In this document: in pieces, positions 32,458-41,033 of the stretch
Layout of the letters: every line of letters begins with the position of its first letter
Position numbering within the stretch: the stretch's first letter is position 1
Origin: Nonomuraea polychroma
GTDB lineage: Bacteria > Actinomycetota > Actinomycetes > Streptosporangiales > Streptosporangiaceae
Direction: 5' to 3'
DNA length: 64,000 nucleotides
Assembly: GCF_004011505.1 (NCBI RefSeq)
Contig: NZ_SAUN01000001.1
Span: 7,219,501 to 7,283,500 of the forward strand
Position numbers and translations under genes: made by a program
The notes under the pieces: model-generated
The model's input: the letters and a program-made list of their open reading frames with translations, nothing else
Database searches by the model: none
Told to the model about the DNA's origin: nothing

Positions 32458-33723
32458 TCAGGGTGTCCGGGGGAACTGCTCGGCCAGCCCGTCCGCGCCG
32501 ACCAGGGGAGCGGAGAGCAGCGCGCGGACCCGGCCGGACCGCCGGCGCAACGCCTCGTGCTGGGCGTCCGTGAGCGGGATCCAGGGCTTGGGGTGCGGCG
32601 GCAGCCGGGGAGGCAGGGGGCGGCCGGCGACATAGGTGAGCTCGTTGACCAGCCGCCGGTCCGAGACCCGGAGCTGCCGGTGCGAGTCGACCAGCTCGAA
32701 CGCGCCTTCCTCCAGCGCGAACACCGCGAGGTCGGCCCGGGCGCCGACGGCCAGCGTGCCCGCGCCGCCGGGCAGGCCGAGCGCCTGGGCGGGACGCACC
32801 GTGGCCGCGGCGACCACCTCCTCCAGCGGCAGGCCGACGGCGAGCAGCTTCGTCATCGTCGTCGGCAGGTCGAACACGGGCCCGTACAGGCACCGCGCGT
32901 GCAGGTCGGAGGAGATCGTGTGGGGGGTCATGCCGGCCTTGAGCTGTGCGTCGAGCACGTCGAACGCGAACCCTCCGGACCCGTGCCCGATGTCGAACAG
33001 CACGCCGGCGGCGTACGCCTCGACCACGGCGGGTGCGATGCCGTCTCCTTCGACCATGCCGCTGGCCAGCCCGCTGGCGCAGTGGGTGACGATGTCGCCG
33101 GGCCGCAGCAGGCGCAGCACCTCGTCCACGGACGGTGGCGCGACGCCGATGTGCACCATGACCGGGACCTCGCCCGCTTCGGCCACCTTGATCGCCCGGC
33201 GCAGCGGCTCCAGCCCGTTGGCGCCCACGGTCTTGCCGTCCATGCGGACCTTCACGCCGAAGAGCAGGTCGCGATTGCCCGCCAGGGTCGCCGCGGCGAG
33301 GTCGACGTCGCAGTTGGCCAGCTCGCGGCTCTCCCCGTCCGGCGCGGTCAGACCGACGGCCGAGACGTTGAGCAGGGCCGCGACCCGCACCTGGTAGTCG
33401 GTGACGGCGGCACGCAGGGACTCGATGGCGTACGCGCCGGCCGAGCCGGCGTCGACCCAGGTGGTCACCCCGGTGTACCAGGCGACGGGGTCGGGGTCGA
33501 TCCCCCAGTAGGTGGCGCCGGGGTGGACGTGCGTGTGCAGGTCGATCAGGCCGGGCGTGATCAGTTTGCCGCGGGCGTCGACGACCTCGCGGGCCTCGTG
33601 CCGGGGCAGGGCGGGGGCGACCGCGGCGATCCGGCCGCCCCGCACGCCGACGTCGTAGCGGCCGACATGCCCGCCGCCGACGTCGATGACCTCGCCGCCG
33701 GCCAGCAGCAGATCGTAGGACAT
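32458..33723 (-). CDS. Amidohydrolase/deacetylase-family metallohydrolase
   Basis: The 421-residue protein has the amidohydrolase metal set: DLHTHVHPGATYWG near residue 67 (HxH), LLFGVKVRM near residue 160 (bridging carboxylated Lys), VPVMVHIGVAP near residue 190, DIVTHCASG near residue 215 and ISSDLHARC near residue 275 (Asp). It belongs with the EF_0837-type deacetylases and D-aminoacylase-like enzymes, which open cyclic amides or remove acyl groups from amino acids or sugars. AGGAG precedes the ATG at 33723. It starts 7 bp after the regulator gene and is surely co-transcribed with it, next to the importer and D-amino-acid-type enzyme genes. Confidence 0.83.
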   Translation of the reverse strand: MSYDLLLAGGEVIDVGGGHVGRYDVGVRGGRIAAVAPALPRHEAREVVDARGKLITPGLIDLHTHVHPGATYWGIDPDPVAWYTGVTTWVDAGSAGAYAIESLRAAVTDYQVRVAALLNVSAVGLTAPDGESRELANCDVDLAAATLAGNRDLLFGVKVRMDGKTVGANGLEPLRRAIKVAEAGEVPVMVHIGVAPPSVDEVLRLLRPGDIVTHCASGLASGMVEGDGIAPAVVEAYAAGVLFDIGHGSGGFAFDVLDAQLKAGMTPHTISSDLHARCLYGPVFDLPTTMTKLLAVGLPLEEVVAAATVRPAQALGLPGGAGTLAVGARADLAVFALEEGAFELVDSHRQLRVSDRRLVNELTYVAGRPLPPRLPPHPKPWIPLTDAQHEALRRRSGRVRALLSAPLVGADGLAEQFPRTP

Positions 33724-33730
33724 CCTGCTC

Positions 33731-35224
33731 CTATCCCTGTCGGGAGGCGGTCTGGCCCGCACGGGCGCCGCCCAGTCGTGGGTCGGCGCCGCCCGCGCGG
33801 GCGCCGCCCGGTCCGGCGCCGAGCTCGCTCGCGGGAGCGTCACCCTGCCGGAGGGCGGGGCCGGTCGCGAGGGTGTCGCCCTGCCGGGAGGCGGGGGCGA
33901 GGGTGTCGCCCTGCCGGGAGGCGGGGGCGAGGGCGCTGCTGATGCCGAGGCGATAGAGGCGGGTCGGGCGGCCCTTGCGGTGCATCTGCTCGCTGCCCTC
34001 CTCGGTGACCAGGCCGGACTCGCTGAGCTTGCGGATCAGCCGGCGCCCGCTCGGGTTGGTGATGCCGAGCTGTCCCGCGAGGTCGCTCGGCGAGATCAAG
34101 CGCCCGGCGAGGCTGCGCTCGACCGCGGCGAGCCGGGACAGGGTCGCGGGGCTGAGCCCGGCGCGCCGCGCCAGCTCCTCCAGATCGCCGCCGTGGTCAC
34201 GATAGGTGAAGGCCAGCGGCGAGCCGGACCCGCTCATGGGGCCGATGATGACGCCGCTGTCCTCCACGAGGTAGGCCGAGGGCGCGGTCTCCTGCTCGGC
34301 GCGGGAGGCCGCCCACTCGGCGAGCTGGACGCAGGTGCGGGCCGACGCGCCGATGCCGAATCCGGCGGCGAGCCGCACGCCCAGGGTCTCCTGGGCCAGG
34401 CCGAGGATGGGCAGGGACACCCAGTTGTGGGTGACCTCCTCGAACAGCGCCTTGTGCGCGAAGACGACGACGCCGCGACGGTCGCGGTTCTCGATCCACG
34501 CCTCGCCGAACTCCGGCGTGTTGACCAGCAGGTTCATCAGCCCGATGCGGGCACGGTCGAGATCGGCCTGGGCGTCCTGGGCCCCCACGAGGAAGACCCC
34601 CGCGGCGAACCGCGACGCGCTGGCCTGCCGCGACTGGATGCGCAGGGCGAGCTCGTGGAGGTCGGCCCGGATGGTGGCGGGCCCTTGCAGGGCGTTCACC
34701 ACGGGGACCGAGCCCGCGGTCAGCCGGGCGGTGACGGCGGTGCGCAGGCTGATGGCGTAGGCGGCGCCGGTCCGCTCGGCGAAGCGGCAGTGGAAGCCGA
34801 CGATCTCGTCGACGGTCTGCTCGGGGTCGTACGGCAGGCAGGCCACCCGGTCGTGGTCGAGCCCGAGCGCCTGGACGACCTCGCCGACCGTCTCGGGGTC
34901 GAACGTGTCGATGCTGACCGGCACCGCGGGCCGGCCGCCCGCCAGCGCGCGGAAGAAGGCGAAGGACAGGTCGAGGGCGGCGGACCTGGTGACCGCGACG
35001 GACAGGCCGGCCGGGAGCAGGTCGCGTGACTTGGCATAGGGCACCTGGCCGAGCAGCAGGCCGTGCACCTGCTCGCGCTCGAGGAGCTCCTGGACCCGCG
35101 GCCGGATCTCCTCCTCGTCCTCGTAGATCACCCACTCCAGCCGCACGCCCGACAGTGTGCGGGCCGCCTCCTCAAAGACGGCTCGGTGGCTCGCGTGGAT
35201 GACGAGCCCGATCACGATCGTCAT
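33731..35224 (-). CDS. Unusual transcriptional regulator with sensor domains and winged helix
   Basis: This 497-residue protein starts with an alpha/beta domain (MTIVIGLVIHASHRAVFEEA, then EWVIYEDEEE and VHGLLLGQVPY) resembling the PrpR_N-type sensor fold. A second region (about 225-320) has GVVVFAHKALFEEVTHNW and LAAGFGIGASARTCVQLAEW, reminiscent of a degenerate GGDEF-like palm. A winged helix lies at about 355-440 (LSPATLSRLAAVERSLAG, LAGQLGITNPSGRRLIRKL). The last 60 residues are low-complexity and contain ASRQGDTLAP-type repeats. I know no named family with this full layout. It probably controls the divergent importer operon in response to its substrate, and repeats of TACGAAC in the intergenic region are candidate sites. 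Confidence 0.65.
   Translation of the reverse strand: MTIVIGLVIHASHRAVFEEAARTLSGVRLEWVIYEDEEEIRPRVQELLEREQVHGLLLGQVPYAKSRDLLPAGLSVAVTRSAALDLSFAFFRALAGGRPAVPVSIDTFDPETVGEVVQALGLDHDRVACLPYDPEQTVDEIVGFHCRFAERTGAAYAISLRTAVTARLTAGSVPVVNALQGPATIRADLHELALRIQSRQASASRFAAGVFLVGAQDAQADLDRARIGLMNLLVNTPEFGEAWIENRDRRGVVVFAHKALFEEVTHNWVSLPILGLAQETLGVRLAAGFGIGASARTCVQLAEWAASRAEQETAPSAYLVEDSGVIIGPMSGSGSPLAFTYRDHGGDLEELARRAGLSPATLSRLAAVERSLAGRLISPSDLAGQLGITNPSGRRLIRKLSESGLVTEEGSEQMHRKGRPTRLYRLGISSALAPASRQGDTLAPASRQGDTLATGPALRQGDAPASELGAGPGGARAGGADPRLGGARAGQTASRQG
33871..33930. repeat. Two perfect 30-bp tandem repeats inside the regulator gene
   Basis: The 30-bp unit starting GGGTGTCGCCCTGCCGGGAG occurs at 33871-33900 and 33901-33930 without change, with a diverged third copy just before (33841-33870). 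The length is a multiple of three and encodes ten-residue repeats (PASRQGDTLA) in the tail of the regulator. Copy number could vary between strains. Confidence 0.85.
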
Positions 35225-35244
35225 GATCCCCCTATACGACCGAT

Positions 35245-35370
35245 GTTCATAAGTAGCTCACAATAAACCGTGCCCCAGCGCCGGACACACCGTTTTAACG
35301 CACTCACTGTTGACCGAAACATCTCCTTAGGAGCATCCTGATCCCACCATACTACGAACCACTTACGAAC
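35245..35370. promoter_or_regulatory. Candidate operators between regulator and importer operon
   Basis: TACGAAC occurs twice, 11 bp apart, at 35353-35359 and 35364-35370, just before the importer operon. GTTCATAAGT at 35245-35254, next to the regulator start, matches the inverse of ACTTACGAAC with one mismatch. ACCAC-N8-GTGGT (35358-35375) overlaps the second copy. These are the only repeated elements in this 169-bp region and suit a regulator acting on both directions. Confidence 0.45.
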
Positions 35371-35393
35371 GTGGTCCGTTAGAGGAGGGCTTC

Positions 35394-36467
35394 ATGACGA
35401 GGATGACGCGACGCGCCCTGATCGCCTCGGCGGCACTCGGCGCACTTCTGGGGACCGCGGCGTGCAACGTCGACCAGGGAAATACCACGGCCTCCCCCGC
35501 CGGGGCGACCGGCGGCGCGTCCAGCGCCCCGCCCAAGGCGCTCAAGGTCGGCTGGTCCACCATCTACCTCGCCCCCTCGTGGATGCAGCAGACGCTGCGG
35601 ATGCTCGAGGAGGACGTGGCCAAGCTCAAGGCCGAGGGCAAGGTCGCGAGCTACGAGACCTTCAACGCCAACGGCGACACCTCCCAGCAGATCGCCCAGA
35701 TCCAGGCCATGATCACCCAGAAGTACGACGTCATCCTCGTCGACGCCGGCTCCTCCACCGCGCTCAACCCGGTGATGGAGAAGGCCGTGGCCGCGGGCAT
35801 CGTGGTCGCGAACTTCGACAGCCTCGTCACCAGCGAGAAGGTCATCAGGGTCGGCACCGACCAGGTCGAGTGGGGCAGGATGACGGCCCAGTGGCTGGCC
35901 GACAAGCTCGGCGGCAAGGGCGAGATCATCGCGATGAACGGCCCGGCAGGCGTGTCCGTCAGCGAGGAACGCTGGAAGGGCGCGGAAGAGGTGTTCAAGA
36001 AGTATCCCGACATCAAGATCGCGGCGAACGTCCACAGCGAGTACAACCTGGCCCCGGCCGCGCAGGCGTTCGCCTCGGCCTATTCGGCGCACCCGTCCAT
36101 CACCGGCGTCTTCTCCCAGGGCGGCGCGCTGTCCGCCGCGGCCCTGCAGACCCTGGTCAAGCAGGACAAGAAGCTCGTCCCGATCACCGGCGAGAACTAC
36201 AACGGCTTCCTCAAGCTGTGGGCCGACAAGCGCAAGGACGGTTTCTCCTCCATCGCCACGGCGCAGCCCAACTACCTCTCGGTGATCGCGTTGCGGGCCG
36301 CGGTGGCCAAGGCCGCCGGCACCGCCGTCCCGTCCACCATCACCGTCCCCCTCCCCAAGATCACCGATGAGAACCTCGACCAGTACGTCAAGCCGGACCA
36401 GCCCGACGACTCCTACCCCATCCAGCCGATCCCGCAGAGCGAGATCGACAAGCTGCTCGGCGCGTAG
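35394..36467 (+). CDS. Ribose-type ABC transporter substrate-binding lipoprotein
   Basis: A 357-residue periplasmic-binding protein of the type I (RbsB-like) fold. The N-terminus TRRALIASAALGALLGTAAC is a lipoprotein signal with Cys near residue 23, followed by a Ser/Gly/Ala linker. The body shows LKVGWSTIYLAPSWMQQTL near residue 49, DVILVDAGSSTALNPVM near residue 111, GIVVANFDSLV near residue 131 and the hinge region KLVPITGENYNGFL near residue 260. It delivers the substrate to the two permeases encoded downstream. Although the family is named for sugars, the enzymes encoded in this operon suggest an amino-acid-derived ligand. AGAGGAGG precedes the ATG. Confidence 0.88.
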   Translation: MTRMTRRALIASAALGALLGTAACNVDQGNTTASPAGATGGASSAPPKALKVGWSTIYLAPSWMQQTLRMLEEDVAKLKAEGKVASYETFNANGDTSQQIAQIQAMITQKYDVILVDAGSSTALNPVMEKAVAAGIVVANFDSLVTSEKVIRVGTDQVEWGRMTAQWLADKLGGKGEIIAMNGPAGVSVSEERWKGAEEVFKKYPDIKIAANVHSEYNLAPAAQAFASAYSAHPSITGVFSQGGALSAAALQTLVKQDKKLVPITGENYNGFLKLWADKRKDGFSSIATAQPNYLSVIALRAAVAKAAGTAVPSTITVPLPKITDENLDQYVKPDQPDDSYPIQPIPQSEIDKLLGA

Positions 36468-36480
36468 CGGAGGGACCCGG

Positions 36481-37998
36481 ATGACGCTGCTGAACGTCGA
36501 GCGGGTGTCGAAGTCCTTCGCCGGCGTCACCGTCCTGCGCGAGGTCGGCTTCGACGTCCGCGCCGGAGAGGTGCTCGCCCTGGTGGGCGAGAACGGCGCC
36601 GGCAAGAGCACCGTGCTCTCACTGATCACCGGCCTGCTCACCCCGGACTCCGGCACCATCCGGTACGACGGCGAAGCCGTCCGCGCGTGGTCACCGCACC
36701 GCGCGCGGGCCGCCGGCATCGCCTCGGTGCACCAGGAGCTGAGCCTGAACCCGCATCAGAGCATCGCGGAGAACGTGTTCCTCGGGGCCTGGCCCAGCCG
36801 CCGCGGCCTGGTACGGCACCGCGACCTGGCGGCCCGCGCCCGTCCGCTGCTGGAGCGGGTCGGCCTGGACGTCGACCCGCGCACGCCTGCCGGGCGGCTG
36901 CCGCTCGGCGCGCAGCAGCTCGTGGAGCTGGCCAAGGCGCTCACCGCGGACCCGCGTCTGCTGATACTCGACGAGGCCACGTCGGCGCTCGACGACGACC
37001 AGGTGGGCGCGGTCTTCCGGGTGATCGACGACCTGCGCGAGCGCGGTCGCTCCGTCGTGATCGTCAGCCACCGCATGGGTGAGCTGCTCGCGGTCGCCGA
37101 CCGGCTGACCGTGCTCAAGGACGGCGAGGTCATGGCCACCCGCGAGCGCGCGCAGACCGATCACGACGACCTCGTCCGGCTGATGGTGGGCCGCGAGCTC
37201 TCGGACATGTTCCCGCCCAAGGCGGACATTCCGCCGCCTGACGAGGGGCCGGTTCTGACCGCCTCAGGTCTGTTCACCGGAGCTCGGGGCGCGGACCTGG
37301 AGCTGACGCCGGGGCGAATCGTCGGCCTGGGCGGGCTGCAGGGCCAGGGCCAGCGGGAGGTGCTGCGCGCCCTGTTCGGCCTGCGTCCCCACAGCGGCCG
37401 GATCACGGTGGACGGGCGGCCCTGCCGCCTCGCCTCCCCTCGTGAGGCGATCCGCCGCGGCATCGGCTACGTGCCGGAGGACCGCAAGACCGAAGGGCTG
37501 CACGTGGTCCGGAGCGTTCGCGCCAACCTCGCGCTGACCAGCCTGCGCACCCTCGCCCCCGCCCGCACGCTGACCACCGTCTCCAGGCGGCGGGAGGACC
37601 GGCTCGTGAACGACCTGATCGCACGCATGCGGATCAAGACCACCTCACCCGCTCAGGAGGCCCGCCGCCTGTCCGGCGGCAACCAGCAGAAGGTCGCGCT
37701 GGCCAAGTGGTTGCCGAACCGGCCCCGCGTCCTCCTGCTCGCCGAGCCGACCCGCGGCATCGACGTCGGCACCAAGCGCGAGATCTACCACCTGCTGCGC
37801 GAACTGGCCGGCGACGGCCTGGCCGTGCTCGTCACCTCCGGCGACACCATGGAGCTGGTGGGCCTGTGCGACGAAGTCCTGGTCATGTACGAGGGCGCGG
37901 TCGTGGACCGGCTGACCGGCGCCGAGCTGACCGAGGAACGCCTGGTCCAGGCATCCGTGGCGGGCAGGAGCACGGCCGCGGAGGTGTCCGGTGCGTAA
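36481..37998 (+). CDS. Ribose-type ABC transporter ATPase (two nucleotide-binding domains)
   Basis: The 505-residue protein has two fused ATPase domains like RbsA/MglA. The first has an intact Walker A (GENGAGKST, near residue 36), Walker B LLILDEATSALDD near residue 160 and a degenerate signature LPLGAQQ. The second has a degenerate Walker A (GLQGQGQREV near residue 285) but a good signature LSGGNQQKV near residue 398 and LLLAEPTRGIDVG. This complementary decay is normal for the family, whose two composite sites are unequal. It overlaps the first permease gene by 8 bp. Confidence 0.93.
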   Translation: MTLLNVERVSKSFAGVTVLREVGFDVRAGEVLALVGENGAGKSTVLSLITGLLTPDSGTIRYDGEAVRAWSPHRARAAGIASVHQELSLNPHQSIAENVFLGAWPSRRGLVRHRDLAARARPLLERVGLDVDPRTPAGRLPLGAQQLVELAKALTADPRLLILDEATSALDDDQVGAVFRVIDDLRERGRSVVIVSHRMGELLAVADRLTVLKDGEVMATRERAQTDHDDLVRLMVGRELSDMFPPKADIPPPDEGPVLTASGLFTGARGADLELTPGRIVGLGGLQGQGQREVLRALFGLRPHSGRITVDGRPCRLASPREAIRRGIGYVPEDRKTEGLHVVRSVRANLALTSLRTLAPARTLTTVSRRREDRLVNDLIARMRIKTTSPAQEARRLSGGNQQKVALAKWLPNRPRVLLLAEPTRGIDVGTKREIYHLLRELAGDGLAVLVTSGDTMELVGLCDEVLVMYEGAVVDRLTGAELTEERLVQASVAGRSTAAEVSGA

Positions 37999-38920
37999 TC
38001 GCCTCGACCTGCTGGGACTGTGCGCGCTGCTGGCCGTGGTGCTCATCGCCTACCAGCGGCTCGACCCGACCCTGCTCCACCCGTCGACGATCACCATCCT
38101 GTCCGCGCAGTTCCTGCCGCTGATCCTGGCCGCCGCCGGGCAGACCATCGTCATGCTGACCGGCGGCATCGACCTGTCGCTCGGCGCCGTGTTGTCGCTG
38201 GGCATGGCGGTGTTCGTCATCTATCCTCCCGATGCCCCCGGAGGCGTGGTGGCCGCCATGGCGCTCGCGCTCGCGGTCACCATGCTGGCGGGCGCGGCCA
38301 ACGGGGTGCTGGTCGCGTACGCCGGCCTGCCGCCGATCATCGTCACGCTGGCGGCGTCGTTCCTGTGGGGCGGGGTCACGCTGATCGTGCTCCCCCAGCC
38401 GGGCGGGCACGTGCCTGAGGGGCTGGTGCGGGCCTACAACTTCGGCTGGTACGGCCTGGCACTGCCCGCCGTGGCCATCGGCGTGGCCTTGGGCCTGTGG
38501 AAACTGATCAAGACGACCCACTTCGGGCTGGCGCTCTACGCCGTCGGCGGCAACGAGCACGGCGCCTACGCCAACGGCATCGACACGCGCCGCGTCAAGA
38601 TCTACGCGTACGGCTTCGCCGGCCTCTTCACCGGGCTGGCCGGGATCGGCCTGGCGATCCAGACCGGGTCGGGCGATCCGACGATCGGCGTGCCGTACAC
38701 GCTGAACTCCATCGCGGTGGCCGTGCTCGGCGGGATCAGCTTCTTCGGCGGGGTGGGGCAGATGCGCGGCACGCTGCTCGGCGCGCTGCTGCTCGGGCTG
38801 CTGACCAACCTGCTGCTGTTCACCGGGATCTCGACCTTCTACCAGATGATCCTGCAGGGTGTCGTGCTGATCGTGGCGGTCGCGGTGAAGACGCTGGCGA
38901 CCAGGAAGGCGGTGGCCTGA
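37991..38920 (+). CDS. Ribose-type ABC transporter permease 1
   Basis: A 309-residue permease of the RbsC (BPD_transp_2) family with about nine helices. The family signatures QTIVMLTGGIDLSLGAVLSL near residue 51 and YAVGGNEHGAYANGI near residue 185 (the cytoplasmic coupling loop) are clear, as is VLGGISFFGGVGQMRGTLLG near residue 245. It starts at a GTG inside the ATPase gene and its stop shares a base with the next start (TGATG). It forms a heterodimeric channel with the second permease. Confidence 0.92.
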   Translation: MRNRLDLLGLCALLAVVLIAYQRLDPTLLHPSTITILSAQFLPLILAAAGQTIVMLTGGIDLSLGAVLSLGMAVFVIYPPDAPGGVVAAMALALAVTMLAGAANGVLVAYAGLPPIIVTLAASFLWGGVTLIVLPQPGGHVPEGLVRAYNFGWYGLALPAVAIGVALGLWKLIKTTHFGLALYAVGGNEHGAYANGIDTRRVKIYAYGFAGLFTGLAGIGLAIQTGSGDPTIGVPYTLNSIAVAVLGGISFFGGVGQMRGTLLGALLLGLLTNLLLFTGISTFYQMILQGVVLIVAVAVKTLATRKAVA

Positions 38921-39909
38921 TGACGCAGGCCGTCCAGGACTCGGACGTGCGGGCGGACAACGCGGGGCCGCGGCGCTCCTTCGACGGGCTGCGCGGCAAC
39001 CGGGCCCTGTGGGCGTTCGGGGTGCTGGCGCTGACATGGGTCGCGGCGATCCTGTTCGCGCGTGGGTTCGACAGTCTCGCGAGCGTGCGTTACCTGGTGC
39101 AGACCGCCTCGTTCCTCGGCATCGTCGCCGTCGGGCAGACGCTCGTGGTGATGATGAGCGGCATCGACCTGTCGGTCTCCGCGGTGGTGGCGCTGTCGGC
39201 GGTCGTCTGCGCTCAGGTGGCCGCGGGGTCGGGCAGCACGGTGGCCGTCCTCGTCGCGCTGGCGGTCAGCGCGCTGGTCGGGGTGGTGAACGCCGCCGGC
39301 ATCGTGTGGCTGCGCCTGCCGCCCATGGTCATGACGCTCGCGAGCGCCACGGTCATCTCCGGCGCGCTGCTCATCTACACCAACGGCTCACCCAAGTCGG
39401 CGAGCATCCCGCTGCTCGACGCACTCGCCAACGGCAGCGTGGCCGGGATCCCGCTGGCCACCGTCCTGTGGCTCGGCATCGCGGCCGTCGCCGTCTGGCT
39501 GCTGCACCTGTCGCGGCTCGGCGGTTACGCCTTCGCGCTCGGCACCAGCGAGCCGGCCTCGCGGGCGTCCGGCGTGCCCGTGCCGGTCACCACCCTCGTG
39601 ATGTACGCGGCCTGCGCGTTGCTCGCCGGGGTCGCCGGGCTGGTGTTGCTCGGGTTCACCGGGACCAGCTCGCTCACCATGGGCAACCCGTACCAGCTGC
39701 TGTCGATCGCGGCCGTCGTCCTCGGCGGCACGTCGATCCTGGGCGGACGCGGGCACCTGCTCGGCACGGTCGCCGGCGCGTTGTTGCTGACCCTGCTGAC
39801 CGCGCTGCTGGTGGCCTGGAACCTCGGCGAAGGGCTGCGCCAGGTGACGCTCGGGCTGCTCATCATCGTGCTGCTGCTCGTCTACGCCCGCGAACGGCGC
39901 ACGTCATGA
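38920..39909 (+). CDS. Ribose-type ABC transporter permease 2
   Basis: The 329-residue RbsC-family protein starts at the ATG whose A is the last base of the previous stop. Landmarks are GQTLVVMMSGIDLSVSAVVA near residue 78, FALGTSEPASRASGV near residue 206 (coupling loop) and VLGGTSILGGRGHLLGTVAG near residue 266. The first 30 residues are a hydrophilic cytoplasmic extension. It pairs with permease 1. ATGA at its end couples it to the peptidase gene, linking import to degradation. Confidence 0.92.
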   Translation: MTQAVQDSDVRADNAGPRRSFDGLRGNRALWAFGVLALTWVAAILFARGFDSLASVRYLVQTASFLGIVAVGQTLVVMMSGIDLSVSAVVALSAVVCAQVAAGSGSTVAVLVALAVSALVGVVNAAGIVWLRLPPMVMTLASATVISGALLIYTNGSPKSASIPLLDALANGSVAGIPLATVLWLGIAAVAVWLLHLSRLGGYAFALGTSEPASRASGVPVPVTTLVMYAACALLAGVAGLVLLGFTGTSSLTMGNPYQLLSIAAVVLGGTSILGGRGHLLGTVAGALLLTLLTALLVAWNLGEGLRQVTLGLLIIVLLLVYARERRTS

Positions 39910-41033
39910 GCGGCTCCGAGGCGCTGCTGCGCGAGCTGGTACGCGTGCCCAGCGTCAACCCGCGCGACCGATCGGGGGCGGGCGAGGCCGCGCTGGCCAT
40001 CGCCGTCCGCGACTGGCTGGCCGGGCACGGCGTCGCGGCCTCGATCCGCGAGGTGTTGCCCGGGCGGCCCAACGTCGTGGCCGTGGTGCCCGGGCGCGAC
40101 CCGCGGGCTCTCCTGCTGGTGTCGCACCTGGACACGGTCGAGGTCGAGGGCATGACCGTGGACCCGTACGCGGGCGAGGTCCGCGACGGCCGGATGTACG
40201 GACGGGGCGCCTGCGACGCCAAGGGCTCCCTGGCGGCGTTCATGCTGGCCGCAGCCGAGCTGGCCGGCGGTCCTGAGCCGCCGTGCACCGTGGTGCTCGC
40301 CGGGGTGATCGACGAGGAGCACCGCTACCGGGGTGTGCTCGGGCTCCTGGAGGACCTGCCCGTGCCCGAGGTGGCCGCGGCGGTGGTCGGCGAGCCGACC
40401 GGGCTCGCGGCGGGCATCGCGCACAAGGGCGTGGTGCGCTACACGGTGCGTACGCTGGGCGAGGCCGGCCACGCCTCCCGCCCGGACGATGCGGTCAACG
40501 CCGTGACCTTGATGATCCGCGTCCTCGCCCATCTGGACGCCACCGCGCCCGGCGTGCCTCGCCATCCGCTGCTCGGACAGGCCACCCGGTGCGTCACCCG
40601 GATCCGCGGCGGCACCGGCCCGAACATCGTGCCCGGGCGGTGCGAGATCGACGTGGACCGGCGCACGTTGCCCGGCGAGGATCCGCTGGAGGTGTGGGAG
40701 CACGACCGGGAGGAGTTGACGCGCCTGTTGCCCGGGCGGATCGAGCTCGACCCGCCGTTCACCGTGGACCACGCACTCGGCACCCCGGCCGACAGCCCGG
40801 TCGTCACCGGCCTGTGCCGGGTGCTCGCCGCCCGCGGCCTGGACGCGAGCGTGCACGGCATGCCGTTCTGCACGGACGCCAGCAAGATCGCGCGGGCGGG
40901 CATCCCCGCGGTGGTCTTCGGGCCCGGCTCGATCCTCGACGCGCACTCGGTGGACGAGTCGATCGCCCTCGCCGACGTGCGCCTCGCCGCCGGCCTCGTC
41001 GTCGATCTGGTCCGGGCGGGCACGTGCGGCTGA
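39906..41033 (+). CDS. M20-family metallopeptidase (ArgE/DapE-like deacylase)
   Basis: A 375-residue dizinc hydrolase. The M20 metal ligands are in LLLVSHLDTVEV near residue 77 (H-x-D), MYGRGACDAKGSLAAF near residue 98 (bridging Asp), GVIDEEHRYRG near residue 137 (catalytic Glu pair) and AAVVGEPTGL near residue 160, with FGPGSILDAHSVDESI near residue 340 supplying the last His. The dimerisation lid sits in the middle. ArgE/DapE relatives cleave N-acyl or amide bonds of amino acids. It is translated from within the transporter operon, so it probably acts on the imported compound. Confidence 0.88.
   Translation: MSGSEALLRELVRVPSVNPRDRSGAGEAALAIAVRDWLAGHGVAASIREVLPGRPNVVAVVPGRDPRALLLVSHLDTVEVEGMTVDPYAGEVRDGRMYGRGACDAKGSLAAFMLAAAELAGGPEPPCTVVLAGVIDEEHRYRGVLGLLEDLPVPEVAAAVVGEPTGLAAGIAHKGVVRYTVRTLGEAGHASRPDDAVNAVTLMIRVLAHLDATAPGVPRHPLLGQATRCVTRIRGGTGPNIVPGRCEIDVDRRTLPGEDPLEVWEHDREELTRLLPGRIELDPPFTVDHALGTPADSPVVTGLCRVLAARGLDASVHGMPFCTDASKIARAGIPAVVFGPGSILDAHSVDESIALADVRLAAGLVVDLVRAGTCG

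Noticed and set aside
33841-33930. CRISPR-like or mobile repeat array
   Set aside because: The 30-bp repeats are directly adjacent without spacers, number two or three and keep the reading frame of the regulator.
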